Positions 46,398 through 57,805 of a stretch of DNA of 64,000 nucleotides are shown piece by piece. The DNA is from Steinernema hermaphroditum (taxonomy: Eukaryota > Nematoda > Chromadorea > Rhabditida > Steinernematidae). The notes under the pieces were generated by a model. That model had not been told where the DNA came from and searched no databases. It saw nothing but the letters and a program-made list of their open reading frames with translations. The stretch spans positions 9,882,769 through 9,946,768 of the forward strand of contig CM059624.1 in NCBI GenBank assembly GCA_030435675.1, in the 5' to 3' direction. Numbering within the stretch: the first letter of the stretch is position 1; each line of letters begins with the position of its first letter. The translations under genes were made by a program, and so were the position numbers.

Positions 46398-47650
46398 TCA
46401 GAATCCTATCTCATTCTTCGCGAAGTCCTCTTCCTTATAGAGGGGTTCTTCTTCTCCATTGTTGTCCTCGGCAGTTGGTTCCGTCTCGACGGTGCCTTTG
46501 CATCCTGAAGTACCGACCTCGAGCGTCTTCTCTCTGAAACGGAGGTGAATGGAAGGAAGACGGTAGCGAACTCACCCGGAAGTGTCCTCGATCGATCGGA
46601 TCTTCGAGAAGACCGTGGTGATCTTGGACTTCTTGGACTTCGGACTCTCCATGCGGGTTTCCCAGTCGTAGGGGTCCATGAACTTGAAGCCGTATGTGGT
46701 CAGGATGCCACTGAGGCAACGGTAGATAAGAAGGTAGTCAGGGCGCGTGTAGTAACCGAGCTGTCGTAGATGTTTTGGAAGATCCAGCATTTGGACGGGG
46801 CACTTTGCGAGGAGGCGTATGTCGCTGGTCGCTGCCTTCGACTTTCCAATGTCCTTCTTCTCCCTGAGATGGCTCCAGGGAAGTCGTCCACGCATCTCTG
46901 CCAGCACATAGAGTAATGACCACAGGTCGTCCGGACGCCCCTGCTCGTTCCTTGCGTGCGTGTTGAGGCTGCAGTAGCGCGTCGTGCCCCTGCAAGAGTC
47001 CTACACTCTCTCCAATCAGAATCGCGCCCACCTGAAAAGAGTCTTTTCGCGTTCCCTCCGCATCTCGACTCTGCCGTTCGTCCTCGTAATGTATTCCCGG
47101 GCGAGACCAAAGTCAAGCATATGCACGATCTTCGTCTCGCGCCCCTTCAGCCCGAGCGCCAGGTTCGCCGGCTTGACATCCCGATGCACGTAGCCGACTT
47201 CGTGCAGCTGCTTGATTCCGAAGAGGACGTGGATGCCGATGCGCACCTGAGTGCTGACCGTGAACTCCTTGTGGCACCTGTGGAATAATTTCTCTACCGA
47301 CAGGCCGAGAAGCGTCATCACCTGAAAAGCGATCCTGAAGCTGGGCGAAACTGCTGGACACTCACCATGTAGCAGTAGCGCTCCTTTCTGCCAGCGTGGA
47401 GGAGTTGGGCGACGAACTTCTTACCCTTCATTCTCTGGAGAACTTGCGCCTCGAGCTTCAGAACGCTTCCTCCAGCGACGAAGTTCGACTCCGCTTTCAG
47501 CGCAGCCTTGCTCTGTGTCCTCACGTCCTCCACCATGAACACCGCTCCACACCCGCCTTGTCCCAGCTTCTGGATGATCTTCCATCGCTTGCCGATCACC
47601 TTTCCGAGTGGTAGTTGGACGGGTCCTGGCTCTTCACACTTTAGCGGCAT
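46398..47650 (-). CDS. Tau-tubulin-kinase-like (CK1 superfamily) protein kinase
   Basis: Ser/Thr kinase of the TTBK-like subfamily, which is expanded in nematodes and often sperm-enriched. Exons: 47366-47650, 47032-47321, 46576-46989, 46398-46533; 374 aa. Active-site elements are complete: glycine loop LGQGGCGAVF (29-38), Lys in KAALKAES, HRDVKPAN (141-148) and DFG (165-167). The subfamily signature is present as LFRGTTRYCS and GRPDDLWSLLYVLAEM, with LPWSHL after it. The 3' part is acidic and probably disordered. The start ATG follows CTTTCAG directly, so the mRNA is probably trans-spliced right at the start codon with almost no native 5' UTR. Introns 1 and 2 are 44 and 42 nt. Predicted to be active. 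Confidence 0.92.
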
Positions 47651-48743
47651 CTGAAAGCGATATCTGCATCCACTTGCGGCCGGTTTCAAGGGACTTCCAA
47701 GGCCAAATGACTCGACACGGACGATGGACGACTGGTGATTGTTTTTATGCCGTCTGAAGACGTCTACAGTGATGTCTACAAGCACACTTCGCTTTGCGTT
47801 CTGATACAATATGTATGATGCACTCGGTTATCTTGTGCAGCATGATACAGAAGACAAAATTGCCTATCAAGAAGGCCGTTCCAGATGGTCGGAGTACAGA
47901 TGTAACCGGATGTCTACGGTCAAAGTGGGTGTCGTCTGTCGGAAGAGGATAAGTTCTGATTCGATGTCGTGTCGTGTGCTCTAGGTCTTCCTCTAGGTGA
48001 TGTGGATGAAATGCGGTTATGCGGTAGAGTTATCTAATGAGTTATTTTGAGGCCGCCACTCTGTAAATCGAGCTTGCCTCTTTAGATTAGCTTTGATATA
48101 TTTCCGTTTTTGGACCTGAGCCCACATCAAATCTCTTATGCCTCCCATCGCTCCCGGTTTTCGACTAAGCCACTAGAAATCACGATCATGCGTGAGTTCC
48201 AAGGGCATTTCTTATTTTCGTTATTTTCGAATGGTGTGTTATGAATGTATTGACTGAGGTTCTGCCATGTTTACAAAAGGGATCATAAATAACTCACGAT
48301 TTATCTCTATTTATACTTCTACTTCCCTTTCATGCTGATAAGAGGCATCATTTAGTGTGTAGTTCGTATACAATTAGTATGCCGTCATCGCCTTTATTTA
48401 AAGAATCGAAAATCACCCAAAATTGCATAATGTCTCAACATTTCCAGGTAAACGCAATCATTAATTAATTGTCACGGCGACGATTTCCGAAAAACACCTT
48501 TGGAAGTTTCGTAATCCCGGTGACGTGGCGGGTTTCTCGCGCGTAGCAACGCCTCCCCCTTCGCCGGATTGCACAACGGTGCACGTCATTGTGCAACGGC
48601 CGTCGTGAGTCACCCGCGGCATATAATCGGCGCATCGCGGACGAACCCACCTCGTGCTTGCCACTTGTTTGTTGTTTTCCCCCACTATTGATCAAAAGAG
48701 AACGTTTCCAGTCGCCTCTCTGTCCCCTTTGACTCCCCCGATC
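47651..48743. other. Divergent intergenic region between kinase and RBR copy B
   Basis: No gene supported. AT-rich in 48.0-48.45 kb, GC-richer nearer the RBR start. It should carry the RBR copy B promoter. Confidence 0.5.
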
Positions 48744-51508
48744 ATGGAGGTCGAGGCCGCCGACCTCTACGAGCAGAGGGGAATCCGATGCCACCGCGAG
48801 CAGAAGTTTTTCCGGAAGAGGAAGGTCGCCTGTGGGCCCGACCTTCTTTCCAAGGAGTACTTCTGGGATCAGTCCTTCGCCGAGGCCTATGACTACATCC
48901 GAACGGGCAACCCCAACGAAGACCTCGATGTGAGTGGAACAAAGGAGTGCTTGATATAAATTTATGTTTAGGCTTCCTCGGTGCCCGTCAAAGATCTCGA
49001 ACTGGACCCCTTTGCCGCCCGCTCCTTCACCGCCCTCTACTCACTTAACAAGAAGAAGCGATGGCTGATGGAGAAGCTGATGGCAGAGGACGCCGAGAAG
49101 TACCAAACGGACACCCTCAGAGTGACGTGCTTGTCCATCGCCGTCCCTGCCTTGGGTTCGAAGTACCATGAAATCAACCAGCAGAACTATCTTCTCCAAA
49201 CGAACGTCACCAGAGGATATCACACGGTGAAGAAAGGAGAGGAGATCCACAAGTCATCGAAGAGGGCTCATCTCAGTGGCTTCCTTCAGTAAGTTCGTCT
49301 TAGTCCATTAATGGAGCCCCGTAAGGAAAAAGCTAGGCAAAGATCAGAAATATAAAAAGATCAGTTTCTTCTTTTCCATTCCTGTCATTCCTTTGTGTTC
49401 GCTAGGGTCCATCTGGCTACACCATAAATCGTAGCAACCCACTTATCCATTACTTCTTTTCAGTCCCGAAAACCCTCCCCGCCACCGTCGAGGCAGAAGA
49501 CTCAAGAATCCCCAGCGAAGACCAGAAGATGAAGATGAAAAGGCGGCCGGAAGATCCGAGAATGACACGAAGCCCCACGAACGCCGATTCCACCAAGCCT
49601 ACGTTGTCTTCAAGAAGGACTGGACGAAATCCTGTTTGAACTCGCACCACGAGTAAGCACTGCTTGGCACTATAGATCACTTAAAGGTCGTTTTAGCATC
49701 GGGAAAGCAGCAGTGCTCAGCGACAGATACTCCTACTACCTGGACGACCTTAAGAAGGCGAAGAAGGTCTCGACTAAGAAGGCTGAGCGCGGATTCTGGA
49801 AGTTCCACGAGGAGAGGGAGTGCTTCGTCGACGACGACGAGTGTCTCGAGGAACCAGTGGCGGGAGAGGCTAGGGTCCCTTCGGAAGTGCCTCTCTTCGA
49901 CTACGTCGTGAAGAAGAAGAACTTCCACAAGAAGAGGAAGACGAAGCCCGTGAAGACATTCGAGGACTACAGACCCCTCGCTGACGATGAAGAAGCCAAG
50001 ATCGACGTGTTCGGCGAAGAGGCGTCTGATGCAATTGTGGACGACGCTATTCCCGAATCTACCGTAATCACCGTTGAGCCCCTGAAGAAAATCGACGAGT
50101 TCGACATTGACATCCTCAGAATCACGCGCCTTCCGACGATTCCGGTCGTGTTCTCGACGACGAACTCTACGGGCGACATTGTCATCATCCGTGACGACGG
50201 ATTCTTCCTGAATCCCCGAGGAGAAGAGATCGTTGAAGGGGACTACAAGCAGAGATCTGTCGTCGTGGAGAAGAATATACTCGGGGAAATGACATCCGTC
50301 GATTACGAGAATCCTCAAGTGATGGATGCGTCGAGTGCCGAGAAGATGGCGTTGGAGCTGTATATCCAGGACACGGAGCCTTCAGGGTGCACCAATGGCA
50401 AAAACCAGGACCAGAAGCCGGAAGAAGAGTGCGGAATCTGCCTGGAGGAAGGATTCCAGATGGCGCTGGCCTCCTGTGGCCACTTCTCGTGCGTCGACTG
50501 CTGGACGAACTACGCGGCGCGCTCCATCCACGACAACCGCGTTCCGCTTCGATGCCCAGGAGGGAAGTGCTCAGAAGTGGTGCCCATCGCCGTCATGCGG
50601 AGCTTCATTCGCCAGGAGATGGTCCGACGCTACGAAAAGCTGCTGGCAAATCGCCGTCTTCTTCAGGATGACTTCCTCTTCTGCCACAGGTGCGACAAGT
50701 TCGTCTTCGCGAAGAAGAGCTCCGCCCGGATCTTGATCTGTGAGTGCGGCGCCGCCGTGTGCCGGGGATGCCGAGAAGAAGCCCACGAACCGCTCTCCTG
50801 TGAGAATATGCGCAAGTACGAAGACATGCTGAAGCGCAATGGCCAGTCTTTCCACAACTCCTCCAAGGCGCACGTCGCAAACGGGGTCAAATGCCCAAAG
50901 TGTTCAGGCCTGATCGACCGGACGGAAGGATGCAACCACATGACCTGCTTCTGTGGTTTCGAGTTCTGCTACGCCTGTCGCGAACCTTTCACGGGATCGC
51001 ACTACAACTGCGAGTCGAACGGACGCCAGGACTTCGCTTTGATTGATGGACCGGAGACCGTGCACCCTACCGTCTTCCAGAAGTGTGCTGTGCTTCGCGT
51101 GAAGAAAAACTCGGTCAACATCCACAAGATGCAGACGAAATTCCAGAAGATCATGACTGTCGACAAGGCCAAGGAGCTGTTGGACCGTTTCTGCCAGGTA
51201 ATACTTCTAATCTTTTAACTAACGCTTTATCGATCCCTTTTACAAAACTTCAAAAAACCCCTTAACTTCTCCACTTTCAGCTTTTGGATTTCGCGGAGCG
51301 CGCCCAGGTCCACCTCTTCCTCTCCTACCAGCGGGTCCACTTCAAACGGGAACACTTCCTTGCTCATCAGTTCACAAGCCTCGAGCAGCGTCTCCTCTTC
51401 ATTTTGGAGCGCGTCGAGATGCAGACGAACGCCCAGAAGATTGAAGCTATGCTCCACTCCGCCCTCCGAATCTGCGACGATATCAACAAGAAGTGCAGAC
51501 GGATGTAA
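48744..51508 (+). CDS. RBR (RING-IBR-RING) E3 ubiquitin ligase, copy B
   Basis: Inverted paralogue of copy A. Exons: 48744-48929, 48972-49288, 49464-49652, 49697-51197, 51281-51508; 806 aa with the same intron positions and phases as copy A. RING1 begins near residue 476 (CGICLEEGF), the IBR has CHRCDKFVF and CECGAAVCRGC, and RING2 ends near 660 (CPKCSGLIDRTEGCNHMTCF, GFEFCYAC), with the catalytic Cys of EGCNHM present. The N-terminal module MEVEAADLYEQRG/HREQKFFRKR matches copy A. The region between the module and RING1 is acidic and much less conserved. The last exon encodes helices FLSYQRVHFKREHFLAH and SLEQRLLFILERVE, possibly Ariadne-like. The 50412-50857 segment differs from copy A at 13 positions by my hand count. 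Confidence 0.92.
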
Positions 51509-51725
51509 CCTGATCTCCTTGTTCATTCCTTTGTTGTACATTGCCCCTAGATTGTTACATAGAAGTAGCTCGTTAAACATTTAAACAATTCTCGTGCGGG
51601 GGTCAGCTGGCACGGTACAAAGATACAAAGTGGTTGTTTGTTGCGTTCTTCGGGGTCGCTCTGTTTAAGCAGCTTTTCCCGCGGCCTATAAAGGCGACTG
51701 CGACCCCGGGGGGTCATCGCTTCTC

Positions 51726-52962
51726 ATGACTCTGTTTTCCGCGCTCTTCGGGATTTCTGTTCTCGTCGCGGCCGGCGCCCTCCCTCTGAGGGGTTGCGAC
51801 TCGTTCAGAAGCTGCGAAGACTGCGCCAACGGTACTGACTGGCTGGGCGGCAAGTGTGAGTAGGTTACGGTACAGGGGACACGGCTGAGGAGAGCCTTCA
51901 GCTGGTGCACTTCTGACAACTCCTGTGGGCCAGTCTTCTTCAACGCGTGTCCTCTGACTCGACAGGTTCGGTTCGCCTTCAACTGCCCGCGTGAAATGCC
52001 CAAGTACGTGGTCTACGACGATGGATTCGCGCGTCGGAAGGTGTTTCCTTTGGTAGCTGCGGCGAACGAAGACGACCGTAGTCGCCTGCAGGAAATCCTC
52101 AACAGCCACTTCAAGAACGCCATAGTGGGAAACGTCTTCAAAGTGCCCTGTGACCCTTTAAACACAGTAAGAGCCCCTGAGGAGGACTACGGTATCATGT
52201 TTAGACGAGCTGCTTCGGCTACACGGCCGTCCTCCACGGCGAAAAGGCGATCGTAATGTCTTTCCGAGGGACCAAGGGCGCCGACCAGTTCATTCAGCAG
52301 GCGATCAACTTCTTCGTTACCAAAGCTACAGTACCTTTCGGTCCCACTGGTGGCCGCGTCTTTGAGTACTATCACAGGGCCTTCTATCGCCTGTGGGATT
52401 CCAAGATGGCCACAGACCTCGCGAACTACACGAAACTCCTTCCGGATTACGAAGTTTGGGTGAGTGTCGCCTGTAGGACGCCATTAGATGTGTCACAGAA
52501 CGAGTTTCCTCTAAACGATCCCTTTAGAGCGTCGGCCACTCCCTCGGAGGGGGCCTGGCTTCCCTCGCCGCCGCCACCGTCGTCGGAAACGGCGTCCGTC
52601 CCAGCGAGAAAGTCAAGATGCTCAGCTTCGGGTAGCCCCGTATCGGCGACAGATCGTTCGCCGAAGGCCACGATCGTCTTGTCCCCTTCTCCTTCCGCAT
52701 AATCAACAGTCAGGATCCGATTCCCTCGTTGCCGCGCCTAGAGCCCCCTGGAAGTCCGATTGAGGGTGCCTTCCACCACCGCCACGAAGTATGGTACCCG
52801 ACGGGGATGGACGTGGGAAGTGACTTCGTGATCAGCCACATGGCCGAAGACCTCAGCGGTTTCGATGCGCTCCTCCAATACAGGATCGAAGACCACGTCT
52901 TCTACTTCGGAAAGGACCTCCGGACCTGGTACAACTCGACCGAAGCTTCTCACTCCCCATAA
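51726..52962 (+). pseudogene. Secreted class-3 lipase with in-frame nonsense codon
   Basis: Family role: secreted triacylglycerol/phospholipid hydrolase with an alpha/beta-hydrolase fold. Exons: 51726-51853, 51902-52166, 52205-52459, 52528-52962; 360 codons if read through. It has a signal peptide (LFGISVLVAAGALP), a Cys-rich region (CDSFRSCEDCANGTDW), then AIVMSFRGT and the nucleophile elbow GHSLGGG. At 52633-52635 the frame reads TAG inside SFG-stop-PRIGDRSF, where nematode class-3 lipases have Gln (SFGQPR), so a single CAG to TAG change explains it. The frame after the stop stays open for 109 codons with the family's C-terminus (NSQDPIPSLPR, FHHRHEVWYP). As it stands the product is 251 aa and lacks the catalytic Asp and His. 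Recent pseudogene, nonsense allele or base-call error are all possible. Confidence 0.85.
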
Positions 52963-53077
52963 TAATGCCGTTTCGAAAGGTTTTCCAGCATTCCATATGT
53001 ACAAAAAAGTGTTCATAATATATTGCATACAATTATACATAGTAAGTGCATAGTCTTCGAGTAATTTGACGAAGAAG

Positions 53078-54461
53078 TTAGAGGTGTACATCTTCGAGAA
53101 GACATCTTAGGCGCCGGGAAAGAGGCCCTTCCGTCTGCCCTTCTTCGGGAACGTCATCGTTCGGATTTGTCACCACCGTCAGCACCATCTGGAGGACAGC
53201 GTAGATCAGCGACCGTTTGTACGCTTTGTGTACCTAAAGCAGAGAACATGGACTGCAAACAGGCAAGCACTTACCGTATTAAAGTCGAGCTCGTAGGGGA
53301 GCACGAACTTGTCGGACAACTCGTTCATGAGGTGCATGTAGTACTCGAGGATCTCCTTCTCACAGGCTCTCCGCTCGTTTGGCTCCATGCTCACCCCCAT
53401 GACCACCGCAAGGTCAGTAGCAAACGACCCTGCCGCGCATCCTTGCCAGTCGACGATGGCCAGAAGTTGCAGCTTGTCCTTCTTCTGCACCTCCCAGAGC
53501 ATGTTGCCCTCCCAGAGGTCCCCGTGGACGATCACTTCGCCGATATCGCCGAGCTTCGGGTCGGCGACTAGCAGCGCCTTCATGTTCTGGGGCTGCGCGT
53601 AGATCTGCACCTTCTTGGACACCTCAGTAGAGAACCACTCGATGCCATTCTGCTGGAGCATCTGAGCGCAGGAGATCGTGTACTTCGAGAGAGAGTGGAT
53701 GAGGGCGTCGCAGATGGGGAACTTCTCGACGACTTCTTCCTGGTGCAGCACAGAGCGTGCTTGGATCCACGTCATCGCGTCGATCACCACCAGAACCTGG
53801 AAAGGCGCAAGTAGTGGGGTATCCACAGAGATCCACAGGCTCACCTGATTCTTCGACAGCCCTGTGGAAGTCTTCGCGTCCTTGAGGTGCTTCTTGCTCA
53901 GGTCCTCCATGAGGATCACCCCCTTCCGTTTCTCCGCGTCGTTCATATGCTCTCCGTAGAAGTACTTCACGAGCATCGACTGGCCCGTGACCTGTCGCTT
54001 CGCGAACTCGTAGAAGTCGACTTCTCTGTTGTGGATGGCGGCAATCATGTCACGGTTCTTCTTGTGCTCAGCCTGCAGCTGTTCCTCGTTGTACTGCATC
54101 GTCTCGTTGTTGAGTTCTTCGAGGCTCGCCCGCATGAAGAAGTCACTCGGAACCTGCAAAGGCACGTTGAATGCAACCCTACTTACACGACAGGACTCAC
54201 CTTGACGATCACCGAATACGATTCGGAATCCGTTTCGAGCGTGACGCTGTAGATCTTCGAGGCGAACCCTTTGCCTTCCGAGATCATTTTCTCCGTCGGA
54301 TTCGATTTGAGCTAAACTGAACTAGTCAGAAGTTCTCAAGGGAAACGCACCTTTGAGGGATCGGTTCCCAGCCTGTAGCTCTTGTCGTTTTTGGCCAAGA
54401 TCTCCATGAGATTGGTGACGGTGAAGTCAGAATCCGCCACGAGATGATCACACGAAGCCAT
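53078..54461 (-). CDS. CHK kinase-like (DUF1679) protein
   Basis: Member of the ecdysteroid/choline-kinase-like superfamily expanded in nematodes; substrate unknown, probably phosphorylation of a small molecule. Exons: 54351-54461, 54201-54311, 53845-54153, 53275-53796, 53078-53233; 402 aa, family-typical, and all introns are phase 0. The catalytic loop is VIVHGDLWEGNMLW (about 265-278) and the metal-binding motif is VDWQGCAAGSFATDLA (Asp293 region). The N-terminal lobe has GKGFASKIYSVTL as a nucleotide-loop equivalent and YSVIVKVP as the Lys strand. All catalytic residues are present, so it is probably active. It converges with the broken lipase gene, 116 bp between their stop codons. Confidence 0.92.
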
Positions 54462-55195
54462 GGTAGCGCTGAAATGAGAACAAATAGTCACTCGGGATTA
54501 TTTTTCGCCCGCACGAATCGAGTTACTCGGAAAGAGACATGACAATTTGGTTTTGTGGCGATTGAGCGAAAGGCAAAAACGAGGGAAAACGCAAAGGAGT
54601 CAACAAACAGGATTAGGCACATCTGAACGAGGGCGATTCGCTGAGAGCTAGCTTCCTTGTTAGAAAGGGGTTCTTGCCCAGCTTTTTGGCGTCGCGCGGA
54701 AGCACTTCAGGACCAGAAGGCTTTATCCGATACCCTGTCAGAGACTCGAAACGCTTCACAGGGCCCGGACAACGATAATACCGTAATCCGGACAGGTCCA
54801 ATTCATGACCACGACTGTGCATGGTCACGGCCATGAATAGACCTGTACCCGTAATCCCGCGCGCTTCTCAGGGTGACCGTGGCGGGACCCCTGTAGACTT
54901 CTAGACTAGTTCTCGCCTTGTTTTTCGTATTTCCCACGTGAAATCGAGAGATTTCAAGAAAAAAGCGTACATATAAGCTCTAGTTTACAGCCTAGTTCAC
55001 TGAGGGCGAGCGAAGCGAGCCCCGTATTCATTTTTGTGCCTTGGCCTAACATCCAGGCTTGGCTTAGGCAATTTGGATTTGGGATGGTAAAAGACTAACT
55101 AACAAGGGGACGGTCAATCATGCAACTCTAAGATCGGCGCGAGACTATTGGCAAACTGTAGGTCTAGGTGAGTGTATTAACTGTGTAAAATATTA

Positions 55196-55274
55196 GGTGC
55201 CCTTCGAACCCGTGACCTCCTAGAACATGGCCTGACATGGAAGGCAGGTGACTTATCCACTGCGCCACACTGAC
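55196..55274 (-). pseudogene. Degenerate tRNA-like sequence
   Basis: Minus strand. It starts GTCAGTGTGGCGCAGTGG with a perfect polymerase III A box (TGGCGCAGTGG) and ends with GGGTTCGAAGGG, close to a B box. The 3' side of the acceptor stem does not pair with the 5' side, and the anticodon arm (CCTG...CAGG) has an overlong loop. It is therefore a tRNA remnant or the head of a tRNA-derived repeat rather than a working tRNA. Confidence 0.6.
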
Positions 55275-55308
55275 AGGGGTGTTCCGTGCCGCCATACTCG
55301 TATATATA

Positions 55309-56362
55309 CAGGGTTATCGGAAAGTTCTGCAACGCGAAAAACACAATTTTTCTCAGACAAAACCATCTTAATTCCAAAAACGAACAATACTACGTTATTC
55401 AGCACGCTTGATTACACATAAAACGTGAATTTCATTCAAAATGGACTCTTTTAGCGTCAATAAAAGGCCTTGACTCGCTTCTTGAAATTTTCGACGATCG
55501 CCGCGAGTGTTTCCACGCTGATTTCTTCCCAAGCGGCCAGGAGATTTTTACTATCTAAGCGGTCCACAACTCCCAGAATCACTGTTACCTGCTGCAGAAA
55601 GGCTCCTCGCGTACGAAGCACGTTAAAACAAGCCATTTCCCCAATTCTGTAATGGTTTGGGGCGAAATCTGCGCAACTAGAAAAATTTACCCGGTTTTCG
55701 TTGAAAAAGGTGTGAAAATTTTCCGGGGGGGGGGGGGGGATTTCAGGCCTTTTCCTCCAGAATGGACCAAGCCGCGTAGTCCGTCGGATTTAAATCCGGC
55801 GAGTTGGGCGGCAAAGTGTTCTTGGTCCACATTCAGGGAATATGCTCTTCGCGTGTGGTCCAGAGGATCCTATTGTAGATTTCGATCTGTGTTTTCGGTC
55901 CAGGGAATCAGATGCTTCACCAAGATCTCTTATTGCTACACCTGAGAGTCCATTTTCACACCTTTTTCAACGAAAACCGGGGAAATTTTTCTAGCTGCGC
56001 AGATTTCGCCCCAAACCATTACAGAATTGGGGAAATGGCTTGTTTTAGCGTGCTTCGTACGCGAGGAGCCTTTCTGCAGCAGGTAACAGTGATTCTGGGA
56101 GTTGTGGACCGCTTAGATAGTAAAAATCTCCTGGCCGCTTGGGAAGAAATCAGCGTGGAAACACTCGCGGCGATCGTCGAAAATTTCAAGAAGCGAGTCA
56201 AGGCCTTTTATTGACGCTAAAAGAGTCCATTTTGAATGAAATTCACGTTTTATGTGTAATCAAGCGTGCTGAATAACGTAGTATTGTTCGTTTTTGGAAT
56301 TAAGATGGTTTTGTCTGAGAAAAATTGTGTTTTTCGCGTTGCAGAACTTTCCGATAACCCTG
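55309..56362. mobile_element. Mariner-derived element with about 410-bp terminal inverted repeats
   Basis: Bounded by CAGGGTTATCGGAAAGTTCT at 55309 and its exact inverse ending at 56362, flanked by TA on both sides (55307-55308, 56363-56364). The inverted match continues almost without mismatch for about 410 bp on each side, leaving a centre of about 220 bp with a run of 14-15 G near 55726. Each arm contains the transposase C-terminal segment reading inward to outward (LLAAWEEISVETLAAIVENF) on opposite strands. Next to it, in each arm, is a MVWGEICA-like segment. The centre keeps a shifted S-DLNP motif. It is nested inside the foldback element. Coding capacity is lost. Confidence 0.85.
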
Positions 56363-56907
56363 TACTCCGCTACCCACAAATTTAAACCTCTTTTTCTCGC
56401 TGGTATCTGAGCGAGGGCACCTAATATTTTACACAGTTAATACACCCACCTAGACCTACCGTTTGCCAATAGTCTCGCGTCGATCTTAGTGTAACATGAT
56501 TGACCCTTCCCTTGTAAGTGTTTTGGACCGGGCAAATTAGGCTCGGGCTTAGGACTATGCCTACTGATTTAACGCGATCCCAAAGGGCGAGCCTGTAATC
56601 TTGACTGTAGATCGTCAGAAGTTCTAAGATATCAGCGAAGCCACTACGACAACAGGGCTCGCCCTGCGGGATGCACGGTAAATCAATAGGCATGGTCCTA
56701 AGCCGGAGCCGAAGCTAAGCCTGGATGTTAGGCCGCACGCAAAATGAATACGGGCTCGCTACGCTCGCCCACAGCCTACATTTGTAGGCAGAACGCAGTT
56801 GAAAGTAGTAATACGAGTAATCGAGAAGTCTACTGAGCTCCCGCCACGATCACCCTGAGGGATTGCGGTACTATCGTTGTCCGGGCCCTGTGAAGCGTTT
56901 CGAGTCT

Positions 56908-57805
56908 GTCAGAGTGAGCGGTGACGTTGAATGTTTACAACTGATGATCATATTTTAGAAGTTGTCATTGAATCTGATTTGGAGAAACACTTGCACGAAA
57001 AAACAACACCAGAAATAATCGAGGTTCATGAAGTTTACTCTATTGCAGGTTTCCGACTGGTCAAAGGACAACTTAGGACAAAATTCTAATTTTTGAAATC
57101 AAAATGGTCCTGAAAGCGTCAATTCGATTTTCGAAAACAATCGGTGAAGAGTCCGAGGAGCGAGAAACGTTTCTATAGAGTCCGATGACATTTTGCCGAT
57201 GACAATGGCCAAATAAAACAAGCTTTTTTTTTCAAGAAATAGAAGGACATCTCAGCAGGGGAGCAACGCTCCGATTAGGAGAGCAATGGCCGAAGTCGAT
57301 AACACGACGAAAGTGCTCACACTGAGTTGAAAGGTAAATATTTGGGGACAAATAAGTTCGATTGCACAATGTGGCGCGGTCTTAGTCGTAAACTTCTCTG
57401 TCCAGTGCACACTTGTGCTCTAAATAAAGTACATAATGATGCACGGTCACGGCAGTAACGACCGATTTGATAGCCACGCCCTAATAGTGGGTATCGTGTC
57501 GAAACGTTGTTGACGACAACTTTTAGTGCTCGACTATCGATTCGTGAATCACTCGGTTTGTGTTCACAACGTCCACTTGTGTGCGAATTTTGTGTCACTT
57601 TGTAGGCAGCGGAAGAAGTAGACGGTGCGGCGAATTGAACGTCTCGCAACGTAACTTGACATACAGATGTATAGAAGATAATTGTTGCGGCACTTGAAAC
57701 CCCACAACTGTTCATTGCTACAATGTGTCAAACGCATCAGCATCAGTCTTCCACTTACTTTACAGCTATATTCGTTTAGCATTTAATACATTATAGAATC
57801 CTATA
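56908..57805. other. Intergenic between two transposons, nothing recognised
   Basis: Short frames only; no repeats or domains noticed. Confidence 0.5.

Larger units (their letters stand above)
54742..56907. mobile_element. Foldback-type element with about 460-bp inverted ends
   Basis: Left arm 54742-55204 and right arm 56406-56907 are imperfect inverted copies. Shared blocks include AGACTCGAAACGCTTCACAG / CAGGGCCCGGACAACGATA at the tips, GAGCGAAGCGAGCCCCGTAT, GCCTAACATCCAGGCTT and CTAATATTTTACACAGTTAA at the inner ends. The left arm carries an extra small hairpin (about 54790-54865, CAGGTC...GACCTG). Arms are separated by a tRNA-like sequence and a mariner. No transposase of its own is seen, so it is non-autonomous or a nested composite. 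Confidence 0.75.

Noticed and set aside
49677..50318. 213-aa minus-strand frame over RBR copy B
   Set aside because: Exactly antisense to an exon with clear RBR homology; mirror of acidic codons.
54613..54834. 73-aa minus-strand frame near the foldback element
   Set aside because: It runs across the tip of the left inverted arm and has no domain; coding is not supported.
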